A stretch of DNA of 64,000 bases. Source: Arthrobacter sp. H35-D1 (lineage in GTDB: Bacteria > Actinomycetota > Actinomycetes > Actinomycetales > Micrococcaceae). The stretch lies in assembly GCF_030063185.1 (NCBI RefSeq), contig NZ_JASISP010000006.1:1-64000 (forward strand), in the 5' to 3' direction. Made by a program: the position numbers and the translations under genes. Shown piece by piece: positions 39,891 to 53,202 of this stretch (its first letter is position 1; each line of letters opens with the position of its first letter). The notes under the pieces are model-generated. The model made no database searches, was not told the DNA's origin, and was given only the letters and a program-made list of their open reading frames with translations.

Positions 39891-39924
39891 TGGTATTTTT
39901 TAGGGGTATGCAATCAACCTTTTA

Positions 39925-39962
39925 ATTCCGTCCTGTGAGGCGGGGAAAGGGGACGCGAGAAA
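39925..39962 (+). promoter_or_regulatory. PyrR-type RNA leader hairpin over the pyrR ribosome site
   Basis: CGTCC (39929-39933) pairs with GGACG (39951-39955), enclosing TGTGAGGCGGGGAAAGG, which resembles the TGTGAGGC-type conserved loop of PyrR-binding RNAs. The ribosome site AAAGGGGA (39946-39952) lies inside the hairpin, 10 nt before the ATG. In mycobacteria PyrR with UMP represses translation through such a site. Here the layout predicts the same: pyrimidine-bound PyrR would block its own operon. Confidence 0.65.
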
Positions 39963-40574
39963 ATGAGTAACTCCTCTGCAGCATCCGGGGAAGTTCAACC
40001 TGCCTCGGCGCCTGCCGTTGTGTCCCGTGTGGTTTTATCCGCCGCGGACATCGAACGGGCACTGACTCGTATCGCCTATGAGATTCTGGAAGCCAACAAA
40101 GGCTCGGAGAATCTGCTCCTTTTGGGCATCCCGCGACGCGGCTACCCCTTGGCCCAGCGACTGGCCGCCAAGTTGGCTGCCAGCGATCCCGCCGTGGATC
40201 CAGCCGCCATCGTCGGCCAACTTGATGTCACCATGTTCCGTGACGACTTGGCACAACATCCCACCCGGGCACCCCAGCCCACCCAGCTGCCGCCTTCCGG
40301 CATCGACGGGAAGACCATTGTTCTCGTCGATGACGTCCTGTATTCCGGACGCACCATCAGGGCCGCCCTCGACGCACTAGTTGATCTGGGCCGTCCCCGT
40401 GCCGTCCGGCTGGCAGTGCTCGTTGACCGCGGCCACCGTGAACTTCCCATCCGGGCAGACCACGTGGGCAAGAACCTGCCCACGTCCTCCAGTGAAAAGG
40501 TGCGTGTGCGCCTGTCCGAAATTGACGGCGGCGCAGCTGCCCGCGACGAAGTGGTCATTGAGGCAGGCGCATGA
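39963..40574 (+). CDS. pyrR: Bifunctional pyr operon regulator / uracil phosphoribosyltransferase PyrR
   Basis: 203 aa. PRTase fold with the PRPP motif [21 protein letters not shown], the PyrR-specific [28 protein letters not shown] and [23 protein letters not shown]. It binds pyr mRNA in response to UMP and has uracil PRTase activity. It is the first gene of the operon, has the matching RNA site in front, and overlaps pyrB by 4 nt (ATGA). The N-terminal 18 residues are a small Ala-rich extension. Confidence 0.95.
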   Translation: MSNSSAASGEVQPASAPAVVSRVVLSAADIERALTRIAYEILEANKGSENLLLLGIPRRGYPLAQRLAAKLAASDPAVDPAAIVGQLDVTMFRDDLAQHPTRAPQPTQLPPSGIDGKTIVLVDDVLYSGRTIRAALDALVDLGRPRAVRLAVLVDRGHRELPIRADHVGKNLPTSSSEKVRVRLSEIDGGAAARDEVVIEAGA

Positions 40575-41614
40575 GGCATTTGTTGTCCACTGAACAACTC
40601 AGCCGCGAAAATGCCATCCAGATCCTTGACACCGCGCAGGAAATGTCCGCCGTGGGCGAGCGGGAAATCAAGAAACTGCCGGCCCTGCGCGGGCGCACGG
40701 TGGTGAACCTGTTCTTCGAGGACTCCACCCGCACACGCATCTCCTTTGAAGCCGCCGCCAAGCGACTCTCCGCCGACGTCATCAACTTCAGCGCCAAGGG
40801 ATCCTCGGTGTCCAAGGGCGAATCGCTGAAAGACACCGCCCAGACTTTGGAAGCGATGAGCGCCGACGCCGTTGTCATCCGGCACTGGGCATCGGGGGCA
40901 CCTGCCCGGCTGGCCAACTCCGGCTGGATCGACGCAGCGGTGATCAATGCGGGCGACGGCACGCACGCACACCCCACCCAGGCACTGCTGGATGCGTTCA
41001 CGATGCGCGCCCACTGGGCCAAGCTCAGCGGCAACCCTTCCGTCGGTGCCGACCTGCAGGGCATGCGGGTGGTGATTGCCGGAGACGTGCTGCACTCCCG
41101 CGTGGTCCGCTGCAACGTGTGGCTGCTGCGCACCCTCGGCGCCCACGTCACGCTCGTGGCCCCGCCCACCCTGTTCCCTGTCGGCGTGGAGCACTGGCCG
41201 TGCGAGATCAGCTACGACCTTGACGCCACGCTGGATGCCGGGGTTGACGCCGTCATGATGCTCCGCGTCCAGGCGGAGCGCATGAACGCGTCCTTCTTCC
41301 CCTCCACCCGCGAGTACGCCCGCCGGTGGGGTTTCGACGACGCCCGGCTGGCCCGCCTTGACGCGCTGAACCTCAAGGACACCATCATCATGCACCCGGG
41401 GCCGATGAACCGCGGCCTGGAAATTTCCTCCGCCGCCGCCGATTCGCCCCGCTCCACCGTGCTGGCCCAGGTCCGCAACGGTGTTTCGGTGCGCATGGCC
41501 GCCCTCTACCTGCTGATGTCGGGTGAGCTGCGCACGGAGCAATCCGACGCCGCCGCCCAGCACCCAACGTCCCCGTCCTCCACCGACCTGCCTTCTGCAA
41601 AGGACCCCTCATGA
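40571..41614 (+). CDS. pyrB: Aspartate carbamoyltransferase catalytic subunit
   Basis: 347 aa. Carbamoyl-phosphate site [50 protein letters not shown], and the aspartate-side [11 protein letters not shown]. It makes carbamoyl aspartate. No PyrI regulatory subunit is present. The Ser/Ala/Pro-rich C-terminal 25 residues are extra. It overlaps both neighbours by 4 nt. Confidence 0.97.
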   Translation: MRHLLSTEQLSRENAIQILDTAQEMSAVGEREIKKLPALRGRTVVNLFFEDSTRTRISFEAAAKRLSADVINFSAKGSSVSKGESLKDTAQTLEAMSADAVVIRHWASGAPARLANSGWIDAAVINAGDGTHAHPTQALLDAFTMRAHWAKLSGNPSVGADLQGMRVVIAGDVLHSRVVRCNVWLLRTLGAHVTLVAPPTLFPVGVEHWPCEISYDLDATLDAGVDAVMMLRVQAERMNASFFPSTREYARRWGFDDARLARLDALNLKDTIIMHPGPMNRGLEISSAAADSPRSTVLAQVRNGVSVRMAALYLLMSGELRTEQSDAAAQHPTSPSSTDLPSAKDPS

Positions 41615-42936
41615 CTTCGACGAGTTACTTGATTCGTTCAGCCTCCCTTTTGGGAAGCACGACGGCGGACCTCCTGATCCGTGACGGCGTCATTGCCGCC
41701 GTGGGCGCGAACCTTGACGCCGCCACCGTGGACGGAGCAACAGTCATCGAAGCGGCCGGGTTTGTGGCCCTGCCCGGCCTGGTGGACCTCCACACCCACC
41801 TGCGCGAACCGGGCCGCGAAGACGCTGAAACTGTGGAAACCGGCACCCGCGCCGCCGCCCTGGGCGGCTTCACCTCCGTCCACGCCATGGCGAACAGCTC
41901 ACCGGTGGCTGACACGGCAGGTGTGGTGGAGCAGGTCCACACGCTGGGCCGCGAGTCCGGCTGGGTTGATGTCCACCCCGTGGGTGCGGTCACGGTGGGC
42001 CTTGCCGGCAAGCAGCTGGCCGAGCTCGGTGCCATGGCCGACTCCCGAGCCCGCGTGCGCGTTTTTTCCGACGACGGCATCTGCGTCAGCGACCCGGTCA
42101 TGATGCGCCGCGCCCTGGAATACGTCAAGGCGTTCGACGGCGTGATCGCCCAGCACGCGCAGGAGCCCCGGTTGACCGAGGGCGCGCAAATGAATGAGGG
42201 CCGCGTCTCGGCGGATCTGGGCCTGGCCGGCTGGCCCGCCGTGGCCGAGGAATCCATCATTGCCCGCGACGTGCTGCTGGCCCAGCACGTTGGCTCACGC
42301 TTGCATGTGTGCCACGTTTCCACGGCCGGATCCGTGGAGATCATCCGCTGGGCCAAGGAGCGCGGCATCTGCGTCACGGCCGAGGTCACTCCGCACCACC
42401 TGCTGCTGACCGAAGAGCTGGTGCGCAGCTACAACCCCGTGTACAAGGTCAACCCGCCGCTGCGGGCCGACTCCGACGTCCACGCCCTCCGCGCGGCACT
42501 GGCCGACGGCACCATCGACATTGTCGGCACCGACCACGCCCCGCACCCCAGCGAAGCCAAGGACTGCGAATGGGCTGCTGCCGCCATGGGCATGACAGGG
42601 CTGGAAACGGCGCTGTCGGTGGTGCAGGAGACCATGATCGAAACGGGGATGATGACGTGGGAGGACTTCGCCCGCGTCACCTCCACCGCGCCGGCCCAAA
42701 TTGGCCGTGTCACGGACCAGGGCCGCCCGCTGGAAGTGGGGGAGCCGGCCAACATTGTGCTGGTGGACCCCGCTGCCCGCTGGAACGTGGACCCGGCCGC
42801 CATGGCCACGAAGGGCCGCAACTCTCCCTTCGCGGGACTTGTTCTGCCGGGCAAGGTGGTGGCCACGTTCTTCCACGGACACCCCACCGTGCTGGAGGGC
42901 AAGCTCAACACCCCCTACCGCCACGGAGCCAACTAG
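41611..42936 (+). CDS. pyrC: Dihydroorotase
   Basis: 441 aa, class-I (PyrC type II) amidohydrolase. Metal-binding [13 protein letters not shown], then [63 protein letters not shown]. It closes carbamoyl aspartate to dihydroorotate. In this class, Asp/His residues hold two Zn ions; those visible here are intact. It overlaps pyrB by 4 nt and the next gene by 1 nt. Confidence 0.97.
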   Translation: MTSTSYLIRSASLLGSTTADLLIRDGVIAAVGANLDAATVDGATVIEAAGFVALPGLVDLHTHLREPGREDAETVETGTRAAALGGFTSVHAMANSSPVADTAGVVEQVHTLGRESGWVDVHPVGAVTVGLAGKQLAELGAMADSRARVRVFSDDGICVSDPVMMRRALEYVKAFDGVIAQHAQEPRLTEGAQMNEGRVSADLGLAGWPAVAEESIIARDVLLAQHVGSRLHVCHVSTAGSVEIIRWAKERGICVTAEVTPHHLLLTEELVRSYNPVYKVNPPLRADSDVHALRAALADGTIDIVGTDHAPHPSEAKDCEWAAAAMGMTGLETALSVVQETMIETGMMTWEDFARVTSTAPAQIGRVTDQGRPLEVGEPANIVLVDPAARWNVDPAAMATKGRNSPFAGLVLPGKVVATFFHGHPTVLEGKLNTPYRHGAN

Positions 42937-43460
42937 TGGATGAGCGCATCCTGCCGGGCCTGCTGACGCTGCTGCTCGTCGTCGTCATCTTTGCCATGAT
43001 GTGGTGGGGATGGCGCAACAAGCTCAAGCGCCAAGAGACTGTCGCCGCGCTGCCGGAGACGCCGGCCGGGCTGGGGGAATCCGTCATCAGTGTCCCGGGA
43101 CAATATGTTGTCACTACTTCCGCAGGGGACTGGCTGGACCGCATGGCTGTGAACGGGCTCGGCATCCGCACACCTGCCGTCGTGCACGTCCATGCCGCCG
43201 GCGTCGTGCTTGAACGCAAGGGGGCGCAGGACATCTTCATCGCCAAGGAAGCACTCGGCGAGGTTGGTGCCAGGTCGGGCATGGCCGGTAAATTCGTGGA
43301 AAAGGACGGCCTGGTGGTGATCGGCTGGCGTCTGGCGGACACTGCAGTGGACACCGGATTCCGCACCACCGAGGCAGCCGCTAAACGGCCCTTGATTGAA
43401 GCATTGCAGGCGTTGCTGCCTGAAGACAGCGATACAGAGCCCAACGGAAAGAACAATTGA
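42936..43460 (+). CDS. Membrane-anchored PH-like domain protein in the pyr operon
   Basis: 174 aa from a GTG that shares its G with the pyrC stop TAG. N-terminal membrane helix (residues 6-25, [20 protein letters not shown]), then a soluble domain ([58 protein letters not shown]...) that matches the bacterial PH-like protein found between pyrC and carA in many actinobacteria. Role unknown. The position between pathway genes is conserved as I recall, but no enzymatic motif is seen. Confidence 0.85.
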   Translation: MDERILPGLLTLLLVVVIFAMMWWGWRNKLKRQETVAALPETPAGLGESVISVPGQYVVTTSAGDWLDRMAVNGLGIRTPAVVHVHAAGVVLERKGAQDIFIAKEALGEVGARSGMAGKFVEKDGLVVIGWRLADTAVDTGFRTTEAAAKRPLIEALQALLPEDSDTEPNGKNN

Positions 43461-43462
43461 GA

Positions 43463-44658
43463 ATGAGTGAAACAACCATGCCTGCACAGGCACTTTTAGT
43501 CTTGGAAGACGGCCGCACTTTCCGTGGCAGCAGCTACGGGGCACAGGGCACGGCCCTGGGCGAAGCGGTCTTCACCACCGGCATGACCGGATACCAGGAA
43601 ACCCTGACCGACCCCTCCTACGCCCGTCAGCTGATCGTGCAGACTGCCCCGCACATCGGCAACACCGGCGTGAACAAGGCCGACAACGAGTCCGCCCGCA
43701 TCTGGGCCGCCGGCTATATTGTCCGCGATGCCGCCCGCCGCCCGTCCAACTGGCGCAGCGAGGGAACGCTCGACGACGAGCTTTCTTCCCAGGGCGTCGT
43801 CGGCATCCAGGGTCTAGACACCCGCGCCATCACCCGGCACCTGCGCGAACGCGGCTCCATGAAGGCCGGCATCTTCTCCGGCGCCGACGCCGCCCGCCCC
43901 GAAGCGGAGCTGCTCGCCGACGTCGTTGCCCAGCCTGCCATGGCCGGGCTGCGCCTGGCCGAGGAAGTCAGCTGCAAGGAGGCCTACGTCGTGGAACCTG
44001 CCGAGCACGGCTGGACGGGGGAGACCCTGTTCAACATCGTGGCCCTCGACCTGGGCATGAAGGCGATGACCCCGGCCCGATTCGCCGAGCGCGGCGTGCG
44101 CCTGCACGTCCTGCCAGCCACCGCCACGTTTGAAGAGGCCCAAGCGCTGAACCCCGACGGCGTGTTTATTTCCAACGGCCCGGGCGACCCCGCCACGGCC
44201 GACCGCCAGGTCGGATTCGTGCGCAGCTTCCTTGAAGCCGGCGTGCCCTACTTCGGCATCTGCTTCGGGAACCAGATCCTGGGACGGGCCCTGGGCTTTG
44301 GCACCTACAAGCTGCGCTACGGGCACCGCGGCATGAACCAGCCGGTCCTTGACCGCAGCACCGGCAAGGTGGAAATCACCAGCCAGAACCACGGCTTCGC
44401 CGTCGACGCGCCCCTTGACGGGCCCACCCAGGCACCGGAAGATCGCTTCGGCAGGGTCAAGGTCAGCCACATCAGCCTCAACGACCAAGTGGTTGAAGGC
44501 CTCTCCTGCATGGACGTCCCCGCCTTCTCGGTGCAATACCACCCCGAAGCCGCGGCCGGCCCGCATGACGCCGCCTACCTGTTCGACAGGTTCATCAACC
44601 TCATGACCGAGTACAAGACCGCACAGAGCCAAACCACACAGAGCCAGGAAAACAAGTA

Positions 44659-44659
<1 letters not shown>
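43463..44659 (+). CDS. carA: Carbamoyl-phosphate synthase small subunit
   Basis: 398 aa. N-terminal CarA domain ([34 protein letters not shown]) and a class-I glutamine amidotransferase domain with catalytic Cys in [17 protein letters not shown] and the His-Pro-Glu in [13 protein letters not shown]. It supplies ammonia from glutamine to CarB. ATG 43463 is preceded by GGAAAG; ATG 43478 in the same frame is possible. The C-terminal tail contains a repeated [10 protein letters not shown]. It overlaps carB by 1 nt. Confidence 0.96.
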
Positions 44660-47959
<3,300 letters not shown>

Positions 47960-47967
<8 letters not shown>

Positions 47968-48865
47968 CCCGCACGACGCCGGACGGCGGGCCCCCGGTCG
48001 CGAGGGCCCCACTGCGAGCTTGCGAGCAGAGGGAGCGACTAGGGGATTTGGCGTCCGCCTCGCCGCCGCCATGCTTGCCCGCGGACCGCTGTGTGTGGGG
48101 ATCGACCCGCACCCGGCACTGCTGGCGGGGTGGGGGCTGGCGGACTCGGTGCAGGGCCTGCGCACGTTCTCGCAGACCGTGCTGGAGGCCGTTGCACCCT
48201 TGGCGGCCGCCATCAAGCCGCAGGTGGCGCTGTATGAGCGCCACGGCTCGGCCGGCATGGCGGCGCTGGAGGAATTGCTGGCAGCGGCCGCGGAGGCCGG
48301 GGTGCTGACCATTGCCGACGCCAAGCGTGGGGACATTGGCTCCACCATGGCCGGCTATGCCGATGCGTGGTTGCGGGACGGTTCGGCATTGGCTGCGGAT
48401 TCAGTGACGCTGAGCCCCTACCTGGGCTTTGAATCGTTGCGTCCCGCCCTTGACCTGGCGGCCGCCAATGGCAGGGGAGTGTTTGTGCTGGCCCTGACGT
48501 CCAACCCGGAAGGCGCCTCCGTACAGCATGTGGGCGGCGCCGATTCGGTCGCCAAGCGCATTGTGCAGGCAGCTGCCGTCGAAAACCAGCGTTGGGCCTC
48601 TGTAACTTTGGGCTCGGTGGGGCTGGTGGTCGGTGCCACGGTGGGTGACGCGCTGAAGGAACTCGGCATCGACCTGGCAGCCGTCCACGGTCCGCTGCTG
48701 GCGCCGGGCCTGGGTGCACAGGGCGCCACGGGTGCCGACATGCGGGCCACCTTTGGTGCCGCCTATCCGGGTGTGCTGGCCACCTCCAGCCGCGGCATCC
48801 TGGCCGCCGGGCCCGGGGTGGCAGAGCTGCGGGCCGCAACGACGGCGACACTGCAGAGGTTGTAG
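47960..48865 (+). CDS. pyrF: Orotidine 5'-phosphate decarboxylase
   Basis: 301 aa, type-2 (long) OMP decarboxylase as in mycobacteria. Active-site block [22 protein letters not shown] (DxKxxD), [26 protein letters not shown] near the start, VSATLGSVG-like [13 protein letters not shown] and [12 protein letters not shown]. It makes UMP, the last step. The ATG at 47960 overlaps carB by 8 nt; the first ~30 residues are not conserved, so a later start is possible. pyrD and pyrE are not in the operon. Confidence 0.93.
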
Positions 48866-48900
48866 TTGGTGCGAGCTGCTTGGGACAGATTGATTTGCTT

Positions 48901-48952
48901 CCCCGGTGCGGATAGGTTCGAATGATTAGCGAGTAAATGACCCGCACCGGGG
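48901..48952 (+). promoter_or_regulatory. 11-bp perfect inverted repeat before mihF
   Basis: CCCCGGTGCGG (48901-48911) and CCGCACCGGGG (48942-48952) frame a 30-nt AT-richer segment with TAGGTTCGAATGAT. It lies 25 nt before the mihF start. No T-run follows, so it is not a typical terminator; it could be a dyad operator around a promoter, or a leader hairpin. Confidence 0.55.
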
Positions 48953-48977
48953 ACAGCCATCAGCAGGGAGCTTTTAC

Positions 48978-49298
48978 GTGAATTTGCCGCATCTGTCCCA
49001 TGAAGAACGCGCGGAGGCACGCATCAAGGCCATGGCGGCCAGGGCCTTGCGGTCCCAGGCCAAGCAGGATCTCAAAACAGGGCAAACCACCGTTGCTGCG
49101 GTGCTTGCCGCGGCTCCCGGTGAAGCTGCCCTGGACAGACTCAAAGTGTGTGAATTACTCGAAGCCCTCCCGGGCATAGGAAAGGTACGTGCAACTGTGA
49201 TCATGAGCGAGCTGGGGATAGCCCCAACGCGCAGGGTGCGTGGCTTGGGCGTGCACCAGCGCCGGGCCCTGGTGGACTACCTGGGGCGGAAGCGGTGA
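48978..49298 (+). CDS. mihF: Integration host factor, actinobacterial type (mIHF)
   Basis: 106 aa. Basic helical N-terminus ([27 protein letters not shown]) followed by the helix-two-turn-helix core [26 protein letters not shown] and the C-terminal [21 protein letters not shown]. It is a nucleoid protein unrelated in fold to E. coli IHF, essential in mycobacteria. GTG 48978 follows CAGGGAG. Its location next to gmk is the standard one. The stop overlaps the gmk GTG by 4 nt. Confidence 0.93.
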   Translation: MNLPHLSHEERAEARIKAMAARALRSQAKQDLKTGQTTVAAVLAAAPGEAALDRLKVCELLEALPGIGKVRATVIMSELGIAPTRRVRGLGVHQRRALVDYLGRKR

Positions 49299-49969
49299 GC
49301 GGAGTTTCCGTACCCGCGGAAAACGTGCCCGTGGAAAATGTGCCGGCAGACAGTGTGCCCACAGACAATGTCCCGACGGAAAACACCGCCCGCACCAAGC
49401 CCCGCAGCGGGGTGACGGTGTTGGCCGGACCCACCGCCGTCGGCAAGGGGACTGTCTCCACGTTTATTCGCGACAATTACCCGGATGTGTGGCTTTCGGT
49501 GTCGGCCACCACACGCCAGGCCCGGCCCGGGGAAGATGAAGGAATTCATTACTTCTTCAAGTCCGCCGACGAATTTGATTCCCTGGTGGCCGACGGCGAC
49601 TTGCTTGAGTGGGCCGTGGTCCACGGCGTCAACCGCTACGGCACGTTGCGCAGCACCGTGGAGGCTGCCGTGGCAGCCGGCAAGTCCGTGTTGCTGGAGA
49701 TTGACTTGCAGGGCGCCCGGCAGGTCAAATCGGCCATGCCGGAAGCCGACTTTGTGTTTCTGGCACCGCCCACATGGGAGGAATTGGTCCGCAGATTGGT
49801 GGGACGCGGCACGGAAAGCGCCGAGGAACAGCACCGACGCCTGGAAACAGCTAAACTGGAACTTGCTGCTGCCACGGAGTTTGATTACGTCATTGTCAAT
49901 GACCAAGTCAGCCGTGCAGCAGCGGCGCTGGTTGACTTGATGGGGCTCACGCCCCACCACCTTGATTAA
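49295..49969 (+). CDS. gmk: Guanylate kinase
   Basis: 224 aa. P-loop [67 protein letters not shown]. It phosphorylates GMP/dGMP. The first ~30 residues are a tandem peptide repeat ([25 protein letters not shown]) encoded by five 15-bp units, absent from typical guanylate kinases, which start close to the P-loop. GTG 49295 overlaps mihF; a start after the repeat lacks a ribosome site. Confidence 0.95.
   Translation: MSGVSVPAENVPVENVPADSVPTDNVPTENTARTKPRSGVTVLAGPTAVGKGTVSTFIRDNYPDVWLSVSATTRQARPGEDEGIHYFFKSADEFDSLVADGDLLEWAVVHGVNRYGTLRSTVEAAVAAGKSVLLEIDLQGARQVKSAMPEADFVFLAPPTWEELVRRLVGRGTESAEEQHRRLETAKLELAAATEFDYVIVNDQVSRAAAALVDLMGLTPHHLD
49310..49384 (+). repeat. 15-bp x 5 in-frame tandem repeat in gmk
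   Basis: Five consecutive 15-nt units (GTACCCGCGGAAAAC, GTGCCCGTGGAAAAT, GTGCCGGCAGACAGT, GTGCCCACAGACAAT, GTCCCGACGGAAAAC), each coding Val-Pro-x-(Glu/Asp)-(Asn/Ser). Variation is mainly conservative, so the reading frame has been kept. Confidence 0.85.
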
Positions 49970-50003
49970 ACCGCAAGACCCTTTACGAATTTTGGAGAAG
50001 CAA

Positions 50004-50261
50004 TTGACAACACAACCCGAAGGCATCATCAATCCCCCCATCGATTCGCTGCTTAAAGCTGCCGATTCGAAGTACGGATTGGTCATCTTTGGTGCAAAGC
50101 GCGCGCGCCAGATCAACGCCTACTACGCACAGCTCCACGAGGGCCTGTTTGAGTACGTCGGCCCGCTGGTGGACACGAAGCTGAACGAGAAGTCGCTTTC
50201 CATCGCCTTCCGTGAAATCGACGAGGGCCTGCTGGTCTCCGCCCCCATCGAAGCCGCCTAA
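50004..50261 (+). CDS. rpoZ: DNA-directed RNA polymerase subunit omega
   Basis: 85 aa. Omega signature: [33 protein letters not shown] and [16 protein letters not shown]. It helps assemble RNA polymerase. TTG 50004 is chosen because GGAGAAG lies 5 nt before it; the longer frame adds 14 residues without similarity. It follows gmk by 34 nt. Confidence 0.94.
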   Translation: MTTQPEGIINPPIDSLLKAADSKYGLVIFGAKRARQINAYYAQLHEGLFEYVGPLVDTKLNEKSLSIAFREIDEGLLVSAPIEAA

Positions 50262-50286
50262 CCAGCGTTTTTCGCAGGGGATGAAT

Positions 50287-51744
50287 GTGCTGAACATTGT
50301 TTTGGGTGTGGGCGGCGGCATCGCCGCCTACAAGTCCGCCTTGCTGCTGCGCCTCTTCACGGAGGCCGGCCACAAGGTCACTGTCATCCCCACGGAGGCG
50401 TCGAAGCGCTTTGTGGGCGTCGCCACGTGGGAGGCCCTCAGCGGCCGCCCCGCCACGAACGACGTCTTTGACGCCGTCGAGTCCGTCAACCACGTCAGGA
50501 TTGGCCAGGAGGCCGACCTGATCGTGGTGGCTCCGGCCACCGCCGATCTGCTGGCGAAAGCTGCCGGCGGGCACGCCAACGACCTGCTGACCACCACTTT
50601 GCTGATGGCGCGCGGGCCGGTGTTGTTCGCCCCTGCCATGCACACCGAAATGTGGCAGCACGCGGCCACGGCAGCCAACGTTGCCACCCTGCGCGCCCGC
50701 GGCATCCATGTGCTGGACCCGGCCGTGGGTCGATTGACGGGTGCCGACACAGGACCCGGCCGGCTGCCCGAGCCGGAGGAGATCTTTGCCGCCGCCATGG
50801 CGCTTGTCCCGGCCGCGGGCCCTGCACTGGGTGAGCCCGCAGTTCTGGATCCCGACGCTCTTGAGCCTGGCGCTCTTGAACCCGGCACAGACAGACAGGA
50901 CATGTTGCAGCACGACGCCGGAATCCCGGCCGCCGCTGTCGCCCCGGAACTTCCAGCCGACACTGCACCGGCTCCTTCAGTGGGCCCGGGACCCGATGCT
51001 GTGGCGGCACCAGCAGCCGCCCTTTCACTCGCTCCCGCCGGCGGAACTGGTCCGTTGTCCGGGCGGCAGGTACTCATCACTGCCGGGGGCACCCGCGAAC
51101 CCCTGGACCCGGTGCGTTACTTGGGCAACAAGTCCTCCGGCAAGCAGGGAGTGGCACTGGCCGAGGCCGCCCTGGCCGCCGGTGCCACAGTGACACTGAT
51201 CCACGCGCCCCTTGACGTGCCCGTCCCTGCCGGGGTGAAGCTGCAACCCATTGAGACGGCCCGTGAACTGCGGGCCGCCGCACTGGCGGCGGCAGCCACG
51301 GCCGACGTCGTCGTCATGGCGGCCGCCGTGGCCGACTTTCGTCCGGCAAGCCTTTCCACGGGCAAGATCAAAAAACGCGACAACGTCCCCGACCCCGTCA
51401 TCGAACTGGTGCGCAACCCCGACATCCTGGTGGAATTGGTGGCCCACCGGGCCGCCCAAAACCAGCGGCAGCTCATTGTTGGATTCGCGGCCGAGACCGG
51501 CGACGAACAGGGTGATGCGCACAGCTATGGGCGGCAAAAGCTTGTCCGCAAGGGCTGTGACCTGCTGGTGGTCAATGAAGTGGGACCGGGGGAGTCCGGA
51601 GCCGAGCGGGTCTTTGGACAGGACAACAACCAGGTGGAAATCTTGGCCCTTGACGGCGCCAGCCCCGTGCAAACCGGCGGCAGCAAGCGCGAGGTGGCCG
51701 ACGCCGTCGTGCATCTGATTGCCCAACGGCTGGCCAACGGCTGA
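50287..51744 (+). CDS. coaBC: Bifunctional phosphopantothenoylcysteine decarboxylase / phosphopantothenate--cysteine ligase CoaBC
   Basis: 485 aa from GTG 50287 (AGGGG 6 nt before); ATG 50281 in frame is the alternative. N-terminal flavoprotein CoaC (NIVLGVGGGIAAYKSALLLRL, VAPATADLLAKAAGGHANDLL, catalytic-type PAMHTEMW) and C-terminal CoaB (VLITAGGTREPLDPVRYLGNKSSGKQG, KIKKRDNVPDPVIELVRNPDIL). Between them is a linker of about 80 residues, Ala/Pro-rich with a repeated D-ALEPGALEPG, making the protein longer than the usual ~410. It makes 4'-phosphopantetheine for coenzyme A. It lies downstream of rpoZ as in most bacteria. Confidence 0.95.
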   Translation: MLNIVLGVGGGIAAYKSALLLRLFTEAGHKVTVIPTEASKRFVGVATWEALSGRPATNDVFDAVESVNHVRIGQEADLIVVAPATADLLAKAAGGHANDLLTTTLLMARGPVLFAPAMHTEMWQHAATAANVATLRARGIHVLDPAVGRLTGADTGPGRLPEPEEIFAAAMALVPAAGPALGEPAVLDPDALEPGALEPGTDRQDMLQHDAGIPAAAVAPELPADTAPAPSVGPGPDAVAAPAAALSLAPAGGTGPLSGRQVLITAGGTREPLDPVRYLGNKSSGKQGVALAEAALAAGATVTLIHAPLDVPVPAGVKLQPIETARELRAAALAAAATADVVVMAAAVADFRPASLSTGKIKKRDNVPDPVIELVRNPDILVELVAHRAAQNQRQLIVGFAAETGDEQGDAHSYGRQKLVRKGCDLLVVNEVGPGESGAERVFGQDNNQVEILALDGASPVQTGGSKREVADAVVHLIAQRLANG

Positions 51745-51801
51745 CCCTGCCCAGTGTGACCATCCATGTCTGCCGTCGCCGGTGGGCAGCACAACGACAA
51801 G

Positions 51802-51816
51802 TAAAGTAGACACGTG
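51802..51816 (+). promoter_or_regulatory. -10 box placed for a leaderless metK mRNA
   Basis: TAAAGT at 51802-51807, then 6 nt, then the GTG start of metK. No Shine-Dalgarno is present. It is the same geometry as at pdxT and rarA. Confidence 0.5.
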
Positions 51817-53016
51817 ACTTCACTAAACCCCTTGCGCCTTTTTACCTCCGAATCAGTGACAGCCGGCCACCCGGACAAAATTTGCGACCAGATCAGCGAC
51901 GCCATTTTGGATGCGCTGCTGGCCGAAGACCCCAATTCACGGGTCGCTGTGGAGACCATGGCCACCACAGGGCTGGTGCACGTGGCGGGCGAGGTCACCA
52001 CGAACGCGTACGTGGAAATTCCGCAGATCGTCCGCAACACCATTTTGGACATTGGCTACGATTCCTCCGCCAACGGATTCGACGGTGCACGCTGTGGTGT
52101 CTCTGTCTCGATCGGCCAGCAGTCCCAGGACATTTCCGACGGCGTCTTCAACTCCCTGGAGGTCCGTGAAGGCACGGCCGTCGACGACGACGACACGCAG
52201 GGTGCAGGGGACCAGGGGCTCATGTTTGGCTACGCCAGCAATGAGACCGCCTCCTACATGCCCACCCCCATTTACTTGGCCCACAGGCTCTCGGAACGGC
52301 TCACCTCGGTCCGCAAGTCGGGGTTGCTTGAGTACCTGCGCCCGGACGGAAAAACCCAGGTGACCATTGGCTACGACGGTGATGTTCCGGTCTCCGTGGA
52401 CACCGTGGTCATTTCCAGCCAGCACGCGGAGGGCACCAGCCTGGACCGGCTGCGCGCAGACCTGCAGGAATTCGTCATTGCCCCTGTCATGGAGGCCTCC
52501 GGACTGGATATCACCGCTGTCAAGACACACCTGAACCCGGCGGGGCCTTTCGTGGTGGGCGGTCCCGTGGGCGACGCCGGCTTGACGGGGCGCAAGATCA
52601 TCGTGGACACCTACGGCGGCATGGCCCGCCACGGTGGTGGTGCCTTTTCCGGCAAGGACCCGTCAAAGGTGGACCGCTCGGCCGCGTACGCCATGCGCTG
52701 GGTCGCCAAGAACGTGGTTGCCGCCGGCCTTGCCGCCCGGGCCGAAGTCCAGGTTGGCTACGCCATTGGCATGGCCCGCCCGGTGGGTGTGTATGTGGAG
52801 ACCTTCGGCACCGAGACAGTCGACCCGCGCCGCATCGAAGCCGCCATTGCCGCCGTGTTTGACCTGCGCCCCAGCCCCATCATTCGGGCGCTTGACCTCA
52901 AGCGGCCCATCTACGCCAAGACGGCGGCCCACGGCCACTTTGGCCGCGACGATCCGGACTTCACCTGGGAAAACCTTGACCGCGTGGATGAGTTGAAGGC
53001 GTTCTTCAACGCTTAA
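51814..53016 (+). CDS. metK: S-adenosylmethionine synthetase
   Basis: 400 aa. [45 protein letters not shown] (signature 1), [20 protein letters not shown] (signature 2). It makes SAM from Met and ATP. The actinobacterial location between coaBC and priA is standard. No SAM riboswitch is possible in the 69-nt gap before it, and the likely leaderless start also argues against one. Confidence 0.98.
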   Translation: MTSLNPLRLFTSESVTAGHPDKICDQISDAILDALLAEDPNSRVAVETMATTGLVHVAGEVTTNAYVEIPQIVRNTILDIGYDSSANGFDGARCGVSVSIGQQSQDISDGVFNSLEVREGTAVDDDDTQGAGDQGLMFGYASNETASYMPTPIYLAHRLSERLTSVRKSGLLEYLRPDGKTQVTIGYDGDVPVSVDTVVISSQHAEGTSLDRLRADLQEFVIAPVMEASGLDITAVKTHLNPAGPFVVGGPVGDAGLTGRKIIVDTYGGMARHGGGAFSGKDPSKVDRSAAYAMRWVAKNVVAAGLAARAEVQVGYAIGMARPVGVYVETFGTETVDPRRIEAAIAAVFDLRPSPIIRALDLKRPIYAKTAAHGHFGRDDPDFTWENLDRVDELKAFFNA

Positions 53017-53059
53017 ACCTTCCGGTTTTTCGTTTTCCCCAACACCTTCATCCACAGCC

Positions 53060-53110
53060 AAGCACAGCCCGCCGACATCTTTGTCAGGGGGCTGTGCTTA
53101 GCTTGTTTTA
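53060..53110 (+). terminator. Intrinsic terminator after metK
   Basis: AAGCACAGCCC pairs with GGGGCTGTGCTT over a 19-nt loop, followed by AGCTTGTTTT. It closes the long pyr-metK region ahead of priA. Confidence 0.75.
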
Positions 53111-53202
53111 GGCCCCCGCAACGGGCCCGCCGCCCAGGGCATGCAAAGGCGCCGATTGCACGCCCGGACAAGTCGACCGCATGCCAAGACAAGGAGTACG
53201 CC

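Noticed and set aside
42309-42935. Upstream extension of the PH-like gene inside pyrC
   Set aside because: Gly/Arg/Pro-rich frame-shifted reading of pyrC; the GTG sharing the pyrC stop gives a normal membrane-helix start.
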